A stretch of 64,000 nt of DNA from Nannochloris sp. 'desiccata' (taxonomy: Eukaryota > Chlorophyta > Trebouxiophyceae > Chlorellales > Chlorellaceae). The DNA lies in the NCBI GenBank assembly GCA_019044685.2, contig JAGTXX020000015.1, positions 62,001-126,000 on the forward strand. The letters are read 5' to 3'. Shown one piece after another: positions 55,007-64,000 of this stretch (its first letter is position 1; each line of letters opens with the position of its first letter). The translations under genes were made by a program, and so were the position numbers. The notes under the pieces are model-generated. The model was given only the letters and a program-made list of their open reading frames with translations, searched no databases and was not told the DNA's origin.

Positions 55007-55693
55007 AAAGACATCTAATTAGTTAATTTATTAATCAGCTAGTTAGCGAATTAAAGAATATCAACCGAATATAATAAAAATGCATAATTGACATGCTGTT
55101 GTGTTCTCTTGCTCTCCCCTCAGGTGGTGGCGGCGGTGGCAGTAGAATGTTTTTAATGGTGGTAGAAGAAGCATAAGGAAAATGATGGAGTATTCGGTGA
55201 AGTCTGGAAATATCAGATGAATATGATTAAACGCCTTGCTTTAATTTTTTGCTTTCCGCAGGGTAGATCAGATTAGATTAGATCAGATAAAACTAATTCT
55301 AACGACAGAAATAAATAAAAAAGAGTGTCTGGTGGACATTCTCAGGCGAGAGATGCTCTTTGCTTGCATTTTTGTATACTCATCAAATCTTCTTCTGCTT
55401 TGTTATCTGCTCACCTTTCAGCTCAGGAGGGTACCTCGTGAGCGCTCGTGCACTTTCCTTATTATCATTTACAGATAGTCGATGGCAGTTGACCATACTG
55501 TCCCTGCCCCGCTCTTCACAAAAAAGAGAATCCGTGTAAAGCTTTCTTAACTTTTCCTGCAGACTCTACTTTAGTTTGTCTTGAATATATATCTGTAGTA
55601 CATAGTCTTTTTACAAGAAATATACTTGGCTACAGCACTAATTTACTACATGTACTTCGTTCTCAGGTTTGGAAAAAGTAAACGAGGGTTTGT
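55007..55693. other. convergent 3' spacer
   Basis: 687 bp with 3' UTRs of the RBM39-like gene (+) and mitochondrial uL4 (-). A pyrimidine tract ending CCCCTCAG then (GGTGGC)n-like sequence lies at about 55105-55145 and looks like a splice acceptor, so a 3' UTR intron is possible. A GATTA/GATCA-rich patch is at 55265-55290. Confidence 0.4.
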
Positions 55694-56991
55694 CTAGGGT
55701 GTAATCGAACACGGCTTGATAGGTCTTCTCAATCTGCCTACAAGAGATTCTACAGCATCCTTTGTGATGACCAGGTAGTCTCTTTGCAGTAATGAATACA
55801 CGTTCACACCAACAGAAGGTAAGATATCAACCCAAGGGAGATTTGCTATGCCTAGTCTAAGATTTTCTCTGCACATAAAGATTAAAGGGAAAAAAATAAT
55901 AGTTTAAAAGAAGCCGGGAAAATTTTGAGAAAAGTGGGGTTTGGAAATAAAACACAAAAAAAACTCAATTCAACGTCCAGTATTTATGTAACTAAACACA
56001 TATATACAAAGCAAACCATAATCTATACACCCACAATACAAAAGATATCATAAGATTCTGCATACTTACCCTCCATCAAGGCCATCTTTGTCGCTATCTA
56101 CCATCAACACCGAACGTCTCGCCGCTCCATTTAACAATGCAGCTACGTGCCCATCCATCGTCTTCGTTTTAAAATCAGCAGGACGCAAGGAATCTACTAC
56201 TATAACACGACGCTCCCACGCCTTGGCAGATAAAGCACATTTTAAACCCAAGCGGCGAACTCTCTTTTGTAGGTCATGTTCATGGGTTCGGGGAACGGGA
56301 CCATGAGCGACACCGCCACCTCTCCATTGAGGTGCTCTGATAGTACCTTGCCGCGCTCTTCCACTTCCTTTTTGATTCCATGGTTTACGACCACCACCAC
56401 GTACCTCGGAGCGAGTTTTTGTTTTATGGGTACCTTGTTGTCGTCGTGCTAACTGCCATCGAACAACTCGATGTAAGATGTCACGTCTGATTGGGACATC
56501 AAAAATATCACCATCTAAGATAAAGTTGCCTATAGGTTGCTTGTGTAAATCATATAATGGGACTTCTACGTCGCGGAATTGGCCCTGGAGGGTGTGTTCA
56601 GCTAATGTCAAGGGAGGAAGAGAGCTTACGTCCTGGAAAACTGGCTCAGCAACAGGAGAGGCAGCAGCAGTGGCAGTGGCTGCGGCGGTGGAGTAGGAAT
56701 GGTTGGGAGGAAGGAGTTTAATGAGCTGCTGGATTGGCGAGATTGATGCAGGAGCTAGTAGAGATGCTGCTGCGCCAAATCCAATGCTAGTAGAGCTCTG
56801 TAAGGAAGAAGAAGGGAGCGTATTGTAAGAGACGGTGAAAAAGTCGGTGATTAATTCATTTAACTGGGTTTTATCGTCAGTTGTGTATTATACACGGCTA
56901 GAAATTTGCCTAATCTTGAGAAACATACCTGATCTAGTGCTGTTAAACAGAGGCGCCGCATAAGCGGGCTAGCTGTGAGTTGTCGCAACAT
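55694..56991 (-). CDS. MRPL4: Mitochondrial ribosomal protein uL4m
   Basis: Minus-strand exons 56929..56991, 56070..56797 and 55694..55868 (introns 131 and 201 nt) encode 321 aa. The leader is basic (MLRQLTASPLMRRLC), then Ser/Ala-rich. The uL4 core contains PIRRDILHRVVRWQLARRQQ, TKTRSEVRGGGRKPWNQKG, GRARQGTIRAPQWRGGG and GPVPRTHEHDLQKRVRRLGL. The last exon adds ENLRLGIANLPWVDILPS and YLVITKDAVESLVGRL, the complete C-terminus. HRVVRWQLA and WRGGGVAHGP match mitochondrial L4 better than plastid L4. It lines the peptide exit tunnel of the mitoribosome. It is head-to-head with the cytosolic ribosomal protein gene eS30 (288 bp between starts). Confidence 0.9.
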
Positions 56992-57279
56992 TCAGAAATG
57001 CGTGCAATTTCAAATTCACTTGTGATCAAAAGACTTGCAGCCTCTAGGTGAATAATGCCCACATCTCCCGTTTACTGTAATTACTTTACGAATTTCTATA
57101 TGCAGTATGCTATTCAGGATCTAGTTGAACACAAAATTTCCCAATTATTACTGAAGTTGCTGTTTGTCACTCTCCTGGTTTGATCCTGGCGACCATATTC
57201 GGCTCGTTTATTTCAGCCTGCTTGAACCTCTGACAGGCCCTCTTTTCAAGACTAAATTTAGGAGCATACATTAGTCGCT

Positions 57280-57919
57280 ATGGGTGAGTAAAGAGGGTAT
57301 AGAGACGGGGAACACTGGAGAAAATGGCAGCCAATAATTTGGAATTATGAAAAACTTTGAACTAAAACAGCAGAAAGCGGTGTATTTCCTAGGCGTTTCT
57401 TAAAGCCATTTTCAAGGAGACTGGCAAGGAGCAAAGCTTTTGCGAATAGCAACTGGCTTTGATGAACCAGTTGCGCATTCGAGGATGAAAGGCAGCCGCA
57501 GCGGAACAGCTGCTAAAGCTAATTGACAGCCCAATTATTTAGAAGGGATGCCACAGCCAAGGAAAAATAATAGCAGCTTGCCTTAATTAAATCGATTTTG
57601 TGGCTTATATTTTTACTTTTTTGATCATCTCATTGCAGGCAAAGTCCACGGCTCCCTCGCTCGTGCCGGTAAGGTGCGCGGCCAAACCCCCAAGGTAGCT
57701 CCTCAGGAGAAGGCTAAGAAGCCTAAAGGACGTGCTTCCCAGCGCTTGAAGTACAACCGCCGCTTCGTTAATGTTGGTAAGTTTTCCGAACAACAGCGGT
57801 GAAGTATAACTATTGTTTGAAAACACTCTTGTATTCTAAAATTCTAATTGAGTTTGTCTCTTTGTTTACTTGCAGTTGCTGGATTCGGTGGCAAGAAGCG
57901 CGGCCCCAACTCTCAGTAA
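57280..57919 (+). CDS. RPS30: 40S ribosomal protein eS30
   Basis: Exons 57280..57283, 57639..57776 and 57876..57919 encode 61 aa. Only ATG plus one base lie in the first exon; the codon is completed after a 355-nt intron (GTGAGT...TTGCAG). The second intron is 99 nt. The protein reads [20 protein letters not shown], then a Lys-rich centre, [11 protein letters not shown] and [10 protein letters not shown], which is the whole of eS30. There is no ubiquitin-like part upstream, so this is the unfused form as in plants and fungi, unlike animal FAU. It sits at the decoding side of the small subunit. The 3' end has AATAAAATAATAAA just after the stop. Confidence 0.93.
57284..57638 (+). other. long first intron of the eS30 gene
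   Basis: 355 nt, two to three times longer than typical here. It contains a perfect 8-bp stem (GCAACTGG 57449..57456, CCAGTTGC 57467..57474) around a 10-nt loop with TGATGA. No matching D box (CTGA) was found downstream, so it is not called a snoRNA. Confidence 0.6.
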
Positions 57920-58252
57920 ACGTCCCCTATGACAATAAAATAATAAATTGTTTTTAGGAAGAGCGGTGCAGTTTTTGAAATGTTTCCTTGGAATGCTTTC
58001 TTGGTGCGCAGCTTTTGGCGTGAAATTGGTGGAGCGATTTGTTCTCTTGGCTAGCTATAATAAAAAGATATATTTTACCCCTCTGTAACATTATAATTTG
58101 CAAAAACAGTACTTAGAAAGCTAGGTGAGAGATTTTCACAGGACATATCGAAAGAGAGCGAAGCGCGACACTTTTCGGGCCTTGGAGGGCTTGATTTACC
58201 TGCCCCTCAAGCATATATCTCTATTTATATATTTCTTATAAATTTAGTAGCT
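57920..58252. other. intergenic spacer
   Basis: 333 bp with the eS30 3' UTR and the promoter of the next gene. Nothing else is recognised. Confidence 0.4.
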
Positions 58253-58648
58253 ATGCAGGCGCAGCCAGCTCCGCGCAGGGTCACAGTGGAGAGGGTGAGG
58301 CCAGGTGGTGGAGTTGCTATACCTGACATAAACCAACAACAAGGGCAGCCAACTACTCCAGTGAAAACCCCAAGAAGTGGCAGCGCCCCTTCTAGAGAAC
58401 CCCATAGTCCCGTAAGTTTTGCCAATTTTTGAATCTCTTATTTTCTCTTAGGATCCCTGGATTGCAAGATGTTGTCCCGGTCGCCGACATAAAAAAATCT
58501 TGTTTTTTTGCTATTGATTCATGTGCAGACTTCTCCTCATGTGGGTGAGGCGTGGCGCACAGGAAGTGCTACCAGCCATGGTTGGGGATGGTTTCAACCT
58601 TCCCCAACCCCAAAAAGCCCTCGGGAAAGCGCCCCAACTGAGTCGTGA
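58253..58648 (+). CDS. Small Pro/Ser-rich protein, unknown
   Basis: Exons 58253..58411 and 58529..58648 (117-nt intron, GTAAGT...GTGCAG, phase 0) encode 92 aa. I do not recognise it. The N-terminus is basic and Gln/Pro-rich (QAQPAPRRVTVERVRPGGGV). The middle has proline-directed phosphorylation-like words (TTPVKTPRSGSAPSREPHSP). The C-terminus has a Trp/Gly patch (HGWGWFQPSPTPKSPRES). It looks disordered. The support is the clean splice consensus, an ATG at the exon start and no competing frame. It lies between eS30 and a convergent gene. Confidence 0.5.
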
Positions 58649-58867
58649 AAATACGAGAAAAAATTTTAAACGCTCTTTTCAAGTAAATTTTGTATCCTCT
58701 CCTCTGTATTTGAAGCATGCTTTCTACAACCAGTATTTAGATTAATATATAGATTATTAACTAGTAATATTCATAAAGAGAGTGGGTAAATTAGTGGACC
58801 AAAACATGACTAAAATTGAGTTTTAAACCTAGTACAGCGAGGTTTCATCCCCTCCTGCTATTATCAA

Positions 58868-59925
58868 CTACAGCTGCTGTGATACGTGTTCCCATGCCTC
58901 CTTCCAAACAAGCTCAGAGAATTTAGGGAATACTCGAACAAAGGATCCACTAGAAAGGTCCATTTCCAGCGTTGAGTTGCAGTTGGAGCTTTTAATTCGA
59001 ACCTGCACAGAACAAACACTAGGTAAATATCAATTGACGTCGGCAAGAAATTTAAAATGTCACACGAGTGTCATTCTTTTCTCTTTCACGTACCGCACAG
59101 AGAGCGAGCCAAAGAAGCAGCATTTCTAATGGCGCCACGAATTCGTCTCTTGTATCTTTCATTTCTAGCACGGCTATAGTGCCTGCAGTTTGTAACTGTT
59201 GAACAAACTGTGGCCGTGTGGCAGAAATTGCCGAGAATGGGACTGGTGGCTTAATGTCTATGTCAATAGGAACGACATCTAGGCTGCAGCTGCCTTTTCC
59301 TAATGATTCTGTCGTCTCTAGTAGAATGTGAGCTACAAATGTGCCCTTAAAATTGACAGTTAACCTCCTGTGCTGCTGTTGCTTTTGTTGCGGGAGGTGA
59401 AGAATCTCAATTTTTAATTTTTCTTGTCCAAAATTTTCTTGAAAAGTTGCGATCAGGGCTTCTAGGGCGGTAGCTGGCTCCCCAGGAGGGGGGGCCTTAG
59501 TTTGTTTATTAGAGTGCGAAAATGCTCTCTCATTGGGATATGCCTTCTTCCAAAGAGCATCTACGACAGCTGGTGGCAAAGATGAACTACCACCGCTGCT
59601 TGAGAGAGCAGTAACAGAGTCCAAGACAGGTTGAAGCTTGGTTAGCGCCGCTTCGTACCCTTGCAAAGCGTTCATCGCATTAGTGACTATGATGTGTGGG
59701 GTATTTGTAGTGCCCGCATCTGCAACTGCAGTATTGCTAAGAGTTGCAAGGAGGTTGTCTGCCTGACGCTCGATCTCCGCCAACTAAATTTGAATTAAAT
59801 AAATGAAGAGCAATTGTTCAGCTTTATATCATAACAACATTCTGCTAGTGGGTATGTGACGTAAAGATAAGAACCCATCTCACCTGACGCTGGGCCTCGT
59901 GAATAGTGAGCTCCAAGTTCGCCAT
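58868..59925 (-). CDS. Conserved-looking helical protein, unknown (possibly Mediator-like)
   Basis: Minus-strand exons 59884..59925, 59094..59783 and 58868..59002 (introns 100 and 91 nt, all phase 0) encode 288 aa. The start is a coiled coil (LTIHEAQRQLAEIERQADNL) and a second amphipathic helix (NAMNALQGYEAALTKLQPVL). The rest alternates strands and helices: KIEILHLPQQ, LTVNFKGTFVAHILLE, LDVVPIDIDI, LEMLLLWLALCA and FPKFSELVWKEAWEHV. N-terminal coiled coil plus a C-terminal globular part recalls some Mediator subunits (Med27-like), but I see no decisive motif. The function is left open. Confidence 0.6.
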
Positions 59926-60241
59926 CTTTTGTTCGATCAAAAGGAAAATATTGTCAATCTGGCGACCCTAGGCCGGGCCTCGCCTAGAATGGTAGGTTTA
60001 TCATTCAATTATAATTGTCATTTTAATGCGGGCGGATTCTCTAGGCCTTATAGAATTCGTATCTGCCCTTGGTCAACAGGCTGCTCTTTTTCTTTGGCAC
60101 CTGCAAGCTGCGTGTAAGTCAATAGATAATTGCCACATCAGACTGCATTGTGGCGCATCTAATATTCACTATATTCATAGTTATAAAAAGGTGCAGCATC
60201 GCCTTAAAATTAGCTCACCTGGAACAAATTTCCAAAACAAG
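59926..60241. promoter_or_regulatory. shared divergent promoter region (unknown / cytochrome b5)
   Basis: 316 bp between start codons. A CCTAGGCCGGGCCTCGCCTAG patch at about 59968-59988 is rich in inverted GGCC/CTAGG words. No site was assigned. Confidence 0.35.
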
Positions 60242-61023
60242 ATGGCAGAAACCAAGGCATATACTTTGGAAGAGCTTAAAGAGCATACCACTGAGAGCGA
60301 TTGCTGGCTTGCAATCCACGGCAAGGTTTATAACGTCACAGACTTTCTGGACGAGCATCCAGGTGAGAAATGAGGGCTTGCTTTTAAGATTTTTCCGTTG
60401 TGCAACTGCTGAAGGGTCGCTTAATGACACTATTTTTTGAATTTTATGTTGGTCAGGTGGTTATGATATCGTAGTAGCAGCTACAGGTAAGCTTTGATGC
60501 ATCTGATCAAGTAGTTTTGTTGTTGCAGCAACATTGCTGAGTGTCCCATTTCAACTCAGCTAGCCACCCTGTTTCTTCTTAAATTTATAGTATTATGTTG
60601 CTAAAGCAATGCACTAACCACCCGTAACTTCTAATTGCGATTTGCAGGCAAGGATGCCACTGAGGACTACGAAGAGATTGGCCATAGCAGCACCGCCACT
60701 GAGATGCTTGATAAATATTTGGTTGGAAACTTTGCAGTGAGTAACAAGTACACCTTTAACTACATAATCGTATTCTGATGTACATTATCAATATATACAC
60801 GATGTTTACCCCCGATTTGATAATGAATAAGCGATATTTGAATGCTAACTAATGTGTTTATTTTAAATATTTCCAGGGCGGCGTGGCGGCTCCCAAGACC
60901 AAGAGGGCAACATCAGCTTCTTCTGGCAGCAAGAGTGGCTCTGGAGCGGCCTTATTCAAAGCTCTCCTACCTCTTCTATTCATTGCCTTGGCTATTGCGC
61001 TTTATCTCCAGTCAAAGGCCTAA
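60242..61023 (+). CDS. CYB5: Tail-anchored cytochrome b5
   Basis: Four exons, 60242..60362, 60457..60486, 60648..60736 and 60877..61023, encode 128 aa. The second exon is only 30 nt. The heme domain is intact: [34 protein letters not shown] with the first axial His, [20 protein letters not shown] and the second His in [15 protein letters not shown] Ser/Lys linker and a C-terminal membrane anchor ([20 protein letters not shown]) with a short basic end place it on the ER or outer mitochondrial membrane. It donates electrons to fatty-acid desaturases, sterol enzymes and P450s. This is the most intron-rich gene in the window for its size. Confidence 0.94.
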
Positions 61024-61713
61024 GTCTTAACTTGATTCTTAACAGGCTAGTCGAGGTGTCAGGCAAAGAGGTTTCTAAATTCTTTCGTCTCTCCTCCTTC
61101 AGCTCTGCTCTACATACGATATCTTTTTTTCTTTGTTTTCTACTTTTCTGATAAACCCCAGAAACGATTCTTTTTTTCTTTTTCTACCCCGAAATTTGAT
61201 TTATTTAGTGATTTTACGTTTCAAGGCTTTATTAATGTAACCAATTGCCTCCGACTGAAACCTTGAAAGATTTACATACAAATCGTGCTCGCATGGGACC
61301 GTATGCATTTCAGCTTATGAAAAATACTACTGCTAGGACTCTGCCACAAAGCCAAGCAAGTGAAACCACAAGTAGTGTATTTTAAAGAAAGGAACGGGGA
61401 AAAATAAAGAAAAGGGGGAAAACAAAGAAAACACAGAAAAGAAAGAAACCAAAGGGGTTTGGTGAAAACATAACAGACGGCCATTCTATCGTTTGCCACT
61501 GTAGAGACCTCTTTAGATTTTTATATATAGCAAAGGTTAGCTTCAGAAGAAAGAGAGGATAAAACTGTCCCCTAGCAAGACAAGCAAACCGAAAGAAACC
61601 GACAAGATTGAATATATCGTTTTTTGATTTTTTTTTTAAAGAATTTTCTTTACCCTTTTGAATTTGATGTTATTAGCGCGTCATTTTCAATGCACTAATT
61701 CACTACAGCAGTG
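61024..61713. other. convergent 3' spacer
   Basis: 690 bp with 3' UTRs of cytochrome b5 (+) and the charged protein (-). Strong T runs on + at about 61126-61190 and 61618-61640, and an A/G-rich block at 61380-61450. No gene-like frame with a domain. Confidence 0.45.
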
Positions 61714-62917
61714 TTACCGTGTAGGCATCTCGTTGAATTTAGATTTGTCCTTGGCTGCTGCTTTCTTCGCCTTCGCTTTGGCCTCTGCTGCGGCAATTGC
61801 AGCGGCAGTGCCGCCAGATTTTTTGGCAGCTGCTTTCTTCTTTGCTAGAGCAGCCTTGGCAGCTTTCACTGCGTCAGCATCTACTGCAGGGCCTAATGGG
61901 GTATTCTCACTGGCTTCACCACCAGCGCCGTTTCTTGAAGTGGAGCTCTCTACTGGCTGAGGACTAGTAGCAGCAGCAGCAGCAGCACCGCTGCCACCGA
62001 TAGACTGCTGCTGTTTCTTAGCCTTTCTTTTTGCTGCCTTGGTAGAAGCAGCAGTCGCAGCTGCAGAGTTGGAATCTTCTTTACCAGCTGTTTCCAGACC
62101 TAATTCAGCCAACACGGCATCCAGGTCTTCTAATTCTTTCTTTTTAAGCTCCTCTTTTTCCTTCTTTGACAGCTGGACGGGAGCTGCAGGCTTGGCGGCC
62201 ACTACCTCAGGGACCCTCTCAGTTGCAGATGGCTCTTCATCCTCCTCCTCTTCTTCTTCTTCCTCTTCTTCGTCGTCGCTTCTAGGAAGCTCAATACCGA
62301 GCTCAGCTTCTATGTCGAGGTGAATATCCTCCTGAAGTAAAAGAATAAGAAAACAAAACAATACGGTGAGCAACAATGCAAAATGAACGACTGATCATAT
62401 ATCTTAAAGATTTGAGAATTGGCGCTATAAAATACGAGTTTCATCAAAAGAGTTTTAATTTAATTCTTACGTGAATACCATCATCATCGCTCTCCTCTCC
62501 ATCGTCTCCAGCATCGTCTCCTTGCAACTCCGCCACCATTCTTGCTTGGCTACGGCTATTACTGGTTCCCTTGGTGGTGGCCTGCAATGAAGATCGATGG
62601 GTTGATGAGCATATGTAATCGGTGAAATGTAGTGTTGAAAAGAGTATAACAAGCGCATTGTCTCTTTCTAGTTCTATTCTTACCTGGTTCCAACCTTCTT
62701 CGGCTGCTGCAGGATGATCATGAGCATTGGCATCCCACTCGTCTTCCGAGTCATCGGCCCAATTGCTTATTCCTCCAGTCGGTGCTGAGAAGATTGCTTT
62801 CTCAAGCTCAGCATGCTTATCTACTCGCTCTTCTTCTGGGACATCTTCCTTGACAGCAGCAGGCTTTTTGCTAGATTTCTTTTTCTGAAGCGCCGCAAAG
62901 ATGTTCTTTCCCGACAT
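61714..62917 (-). CDS. Highly charged coiled-coil protein, unknown
   Basis: Minus-strand exons 62684..62917, 62471..62581 and 61714..62331 (introns 102 and 139 nt, all phase 0) encode 320 aa. The start MSGKNIFAALQKKKSSKKPA and the acidic-aromatic patch ISNWADDSEDEWDA look conserved. Next come an Asp/Glu-rich section with a poly-Glu run, a helix KEKEELKKKELEDLDAVLAE that is the best candidate for a conserved element, and a Lys/Ala-rich tail (AALAKKKAAAKKSGGTAAAI). It is probably nuclear or ribosome-associated by composition. I considered eIF3j and eIF5B-type N-termini but could not confirm either. Confidence 0.6.
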
Positions 62918-63303
62918 ATTCGAATACTAAAGATACCGAAGAAAGTGATCTATCTTATAAATCGAGTCTATATTCCAATGCGCTGTATGTAGCCAAGGTG
63001 ATGATTTTTTGATGAAGTGGATGCCTACGCCTAATGCGGTGCCCACAAAGCTTTCCTGACCGTATTCCCCTCGCGTGATATTTGAAATGATTATATCAAT
63101 GCTGCATTATGATCAAACTGAGGTTCGATAGCTTGATAAACACGAATTGGCTATCATGTTGTTGCCAGCATGGGCAGCAGCAGCAAAATACAAATCCCCC
63201 CCACCCACCCACCCTTCATGGCATCTTGCCTCTCCTAATTACTTTTGATTTTCATGCTGTTACAAACTGGATGTAGTAATACTCACAAATATAAAGTTCA
63301 GTT
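62918..63303. other. intergenic spacer
   Basis: 386 bp with the promoter of the charged-protein gene and the 3' end of the pseudouridine synthase gene. A (CCCA)n-like run lies at 63196-63211. No gene seen. Confidence 0.45.
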
Positions 63304-64000
63304 TTACTGTATTTCAATATCTTCTTGCTGCTCCGCCTCTCCCGCCACTGACATCGCTGTATTACTTGTCCTCTCTGCCGCCCTCACTGCTTTTCTTAAT
63401 ACCGTCATCTCTTGTTCATTCAAAGGCTTCCACTCCCCTTCCCACATTCCATCCAACCCAATCCCCATAAATGAAACTCGATGCAGCTCCATAGTATCAT
63501 ATCCCAATGCGTGTAACATTCTTCTAATTTGTCGATTTCTGCCTTCCCGAAGTTCGATCAATAATCGGCGACCTCCCTCTCCATCGCGTTTCAACCTACA
63601 CGGCAGCGTCGGTGCTGTAAGTTCCTTTGCTACCCCACGATCGCGCTGTGCTACAGTGGTAATCACTACCCCCGATGCTAATTTCTGGCAGTCTTGGTCG
63701 GGAATCGGCCTGTCAGCGGTGACTCTATAAATCTTAGGATGCCCTTCCTTTGATCGTAGTGACGCGTTAGGCAGTCTCCCATCGGACGTTAATAAAATAA
63801 GACCCGTAGAGTCTTTATCTAGTCGACCTACAGTGAAGAGACGGACTCCTGGCGGTGGTCGAGGTAAAGCATCGAGGATGTTGCCTCGAATGCTGCGGTC
63901 GCAAGTACAGATGACACCACGTGGTTTCCAGTACTTGATGTAATAAAATCGATCTTCTAGCGGAAGTCTTCCACTCCCATCGTCTTCATATTCATTATCA
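63304..64000 (-). CDS. RsuA/RluB-family pseudouridine synthase (5' end outside window)
   Basis: The frame is open without a stop from the right edge (first whole codon at 63999) to 63304, giving 231 residues of the C-terminal part. It contains FYYIKYWKPRGVICTCD, the catalytic region FTVGRLDKDSTGLILLTSDG with the nucleophilic Asp in GRLDKDSTG, PKIYRVTADRPI, and the family's EGRNRQIRRMLHALGY motif. These are the RsuA/RluB/RluE/RluF landmarks. Such enzymes convert specific uridines of rRNA to pseudouridine. In a eukaryote this type usually works in plastids or mitochondria. The N-terminal S4 domain and leader, if any, lie beyond the edge. A polar tail of about 35 residues follows the core. Confidence 0.88.
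   Translation of the reverse strand, partial: DNEYEDDGSGRLPLEDRFYYIKYWKPRGVICTCDRSIRGNILDALPRPPPGVRLFTVGRLDKDSTGLILLTSDGRLPNASLRSKEGHPKIYRVTADRPIPDQDCQKLASGVVITTVAQRDRGVAKELTAPTLPCRLKRDGEGGRRLLIELREGRNRQIRRMLHALGYDTMELHRVSFMGIGLDGMWEGEWKPLNEQEMTVLRKAVRAAERTSNTAMSVAGEAEQQEDIEIQ

Noticed and set aside
55700..55725. GTGTTCGATTACACC on the minus strand, resembling a tRNA B box
   Set aside because: It lies inside the last coding exon of mitochondrial uL4 and no A box, acceptor stem or cloverleaf accompanies it.
59000..59010. GGTTCGAATT on the minus strand as a tRNA T-loop
   Set aside because: It is the start of the third exon of the 58868-59925 gene; no tRNA fold around it.

Overview
This window is nuclear DNA from a eukaryote with a compact genome, most likely a unicellular alga. 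The evidence is about 36 densely packed protein genes on both strands, most with one to three short GT-AG introns (roughly 70-200 nt). The gene set is purely eukaryotic in many places: an ISWI remodeller, DBP2/DDX5 helicase, RBM39-type splicing factor, TBC RabGAP, SFT2, eS30, cytochrome b5 and a GRAM/VASt sterol-transfer protein. A plastid is implied by a nuclear SecE with a basic Ser/Ala-rich leader, a double PAP/fibrillin protein, RecN and a UVR-ApaG protein. These leaders have no obvious signal peptide in front of the transit-like part, which fits a primary plastid better than a secondary one, but I cannot name the lineage. Several proteins carry long Ala/Gly/Ser/Gln runs encoded by CAG/GCT-type repeats.

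Layout. From 1 to 10 kb, all genes are on +: an FtsJ-fold methyltransferase, a CG-1 (CAMTA-like) factor, an SDP1-like patatin lipase and a RecN-like protein broken by a +1 frameshift. From 10 to 21 kb: a nucleotide-sugar 4,6-dehydratase and a DBP2-type helicase with a 745-nt intron (both -), SecE and the VASt protein (+), an MTHFR-like protein (-) and bL27 (+). From 21 to 38 kb, strands mostly alternate: TBC protein, ISWI, UVR-ApaG, mitochondrial carrier, SOUL protein, fibrillin, oligoribonuclease, a membrane protein of unknown function, COQ9 and a possible 37-aa microprotein. From 38 to 53 kb: a TrmA of bacterial type, an F-box-like/LRR protein, a secreted S1-type protease, an LRR-PIN fusion, SFT2, a profilin-like protein, a NOL7/UTP16-like protein and a monofunctional glutamate 5-kinase. 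From 53 to 64 kb: the RBM39-like factor, mitochondrial uL4, eS30, small and unknown genes, cytochrome b5, a charged protein and an RsuA-family pseudouridine synthase that runs off the right edge.

There are no operons. The striking organisational feature is ten head-to-head gene pairs whose start codons lie only about 190-430 bp apart. They probably share bidirectional promoters, with convergent 3' ends between them. Functions scatter over organelle translation and RNA modification (FtsJ, TrmA, RsuA, bL27, uL4, oligoribonuclease), lipid handling (SDP1, VASt, SFT2), chromatin and splicing, and plastid proteins. I saw no transposons, CRISPR arrays, rRNA or convincing tRNA genes.

The points most worth a second look are: the long intron of the DBP2-type helicase at the place where this family is known to carry a conserved regulatory intron; the LRR-PIN domain fusion; the CG-1 protein without ankyrin or IQ parts; the RecN frameshift; the bacterial-type TrmA; the candidate spliced microprotein next to a GC-rich, palindrome-bearing spacer; and two introns of 3n length without stops in RNA-binding genes.
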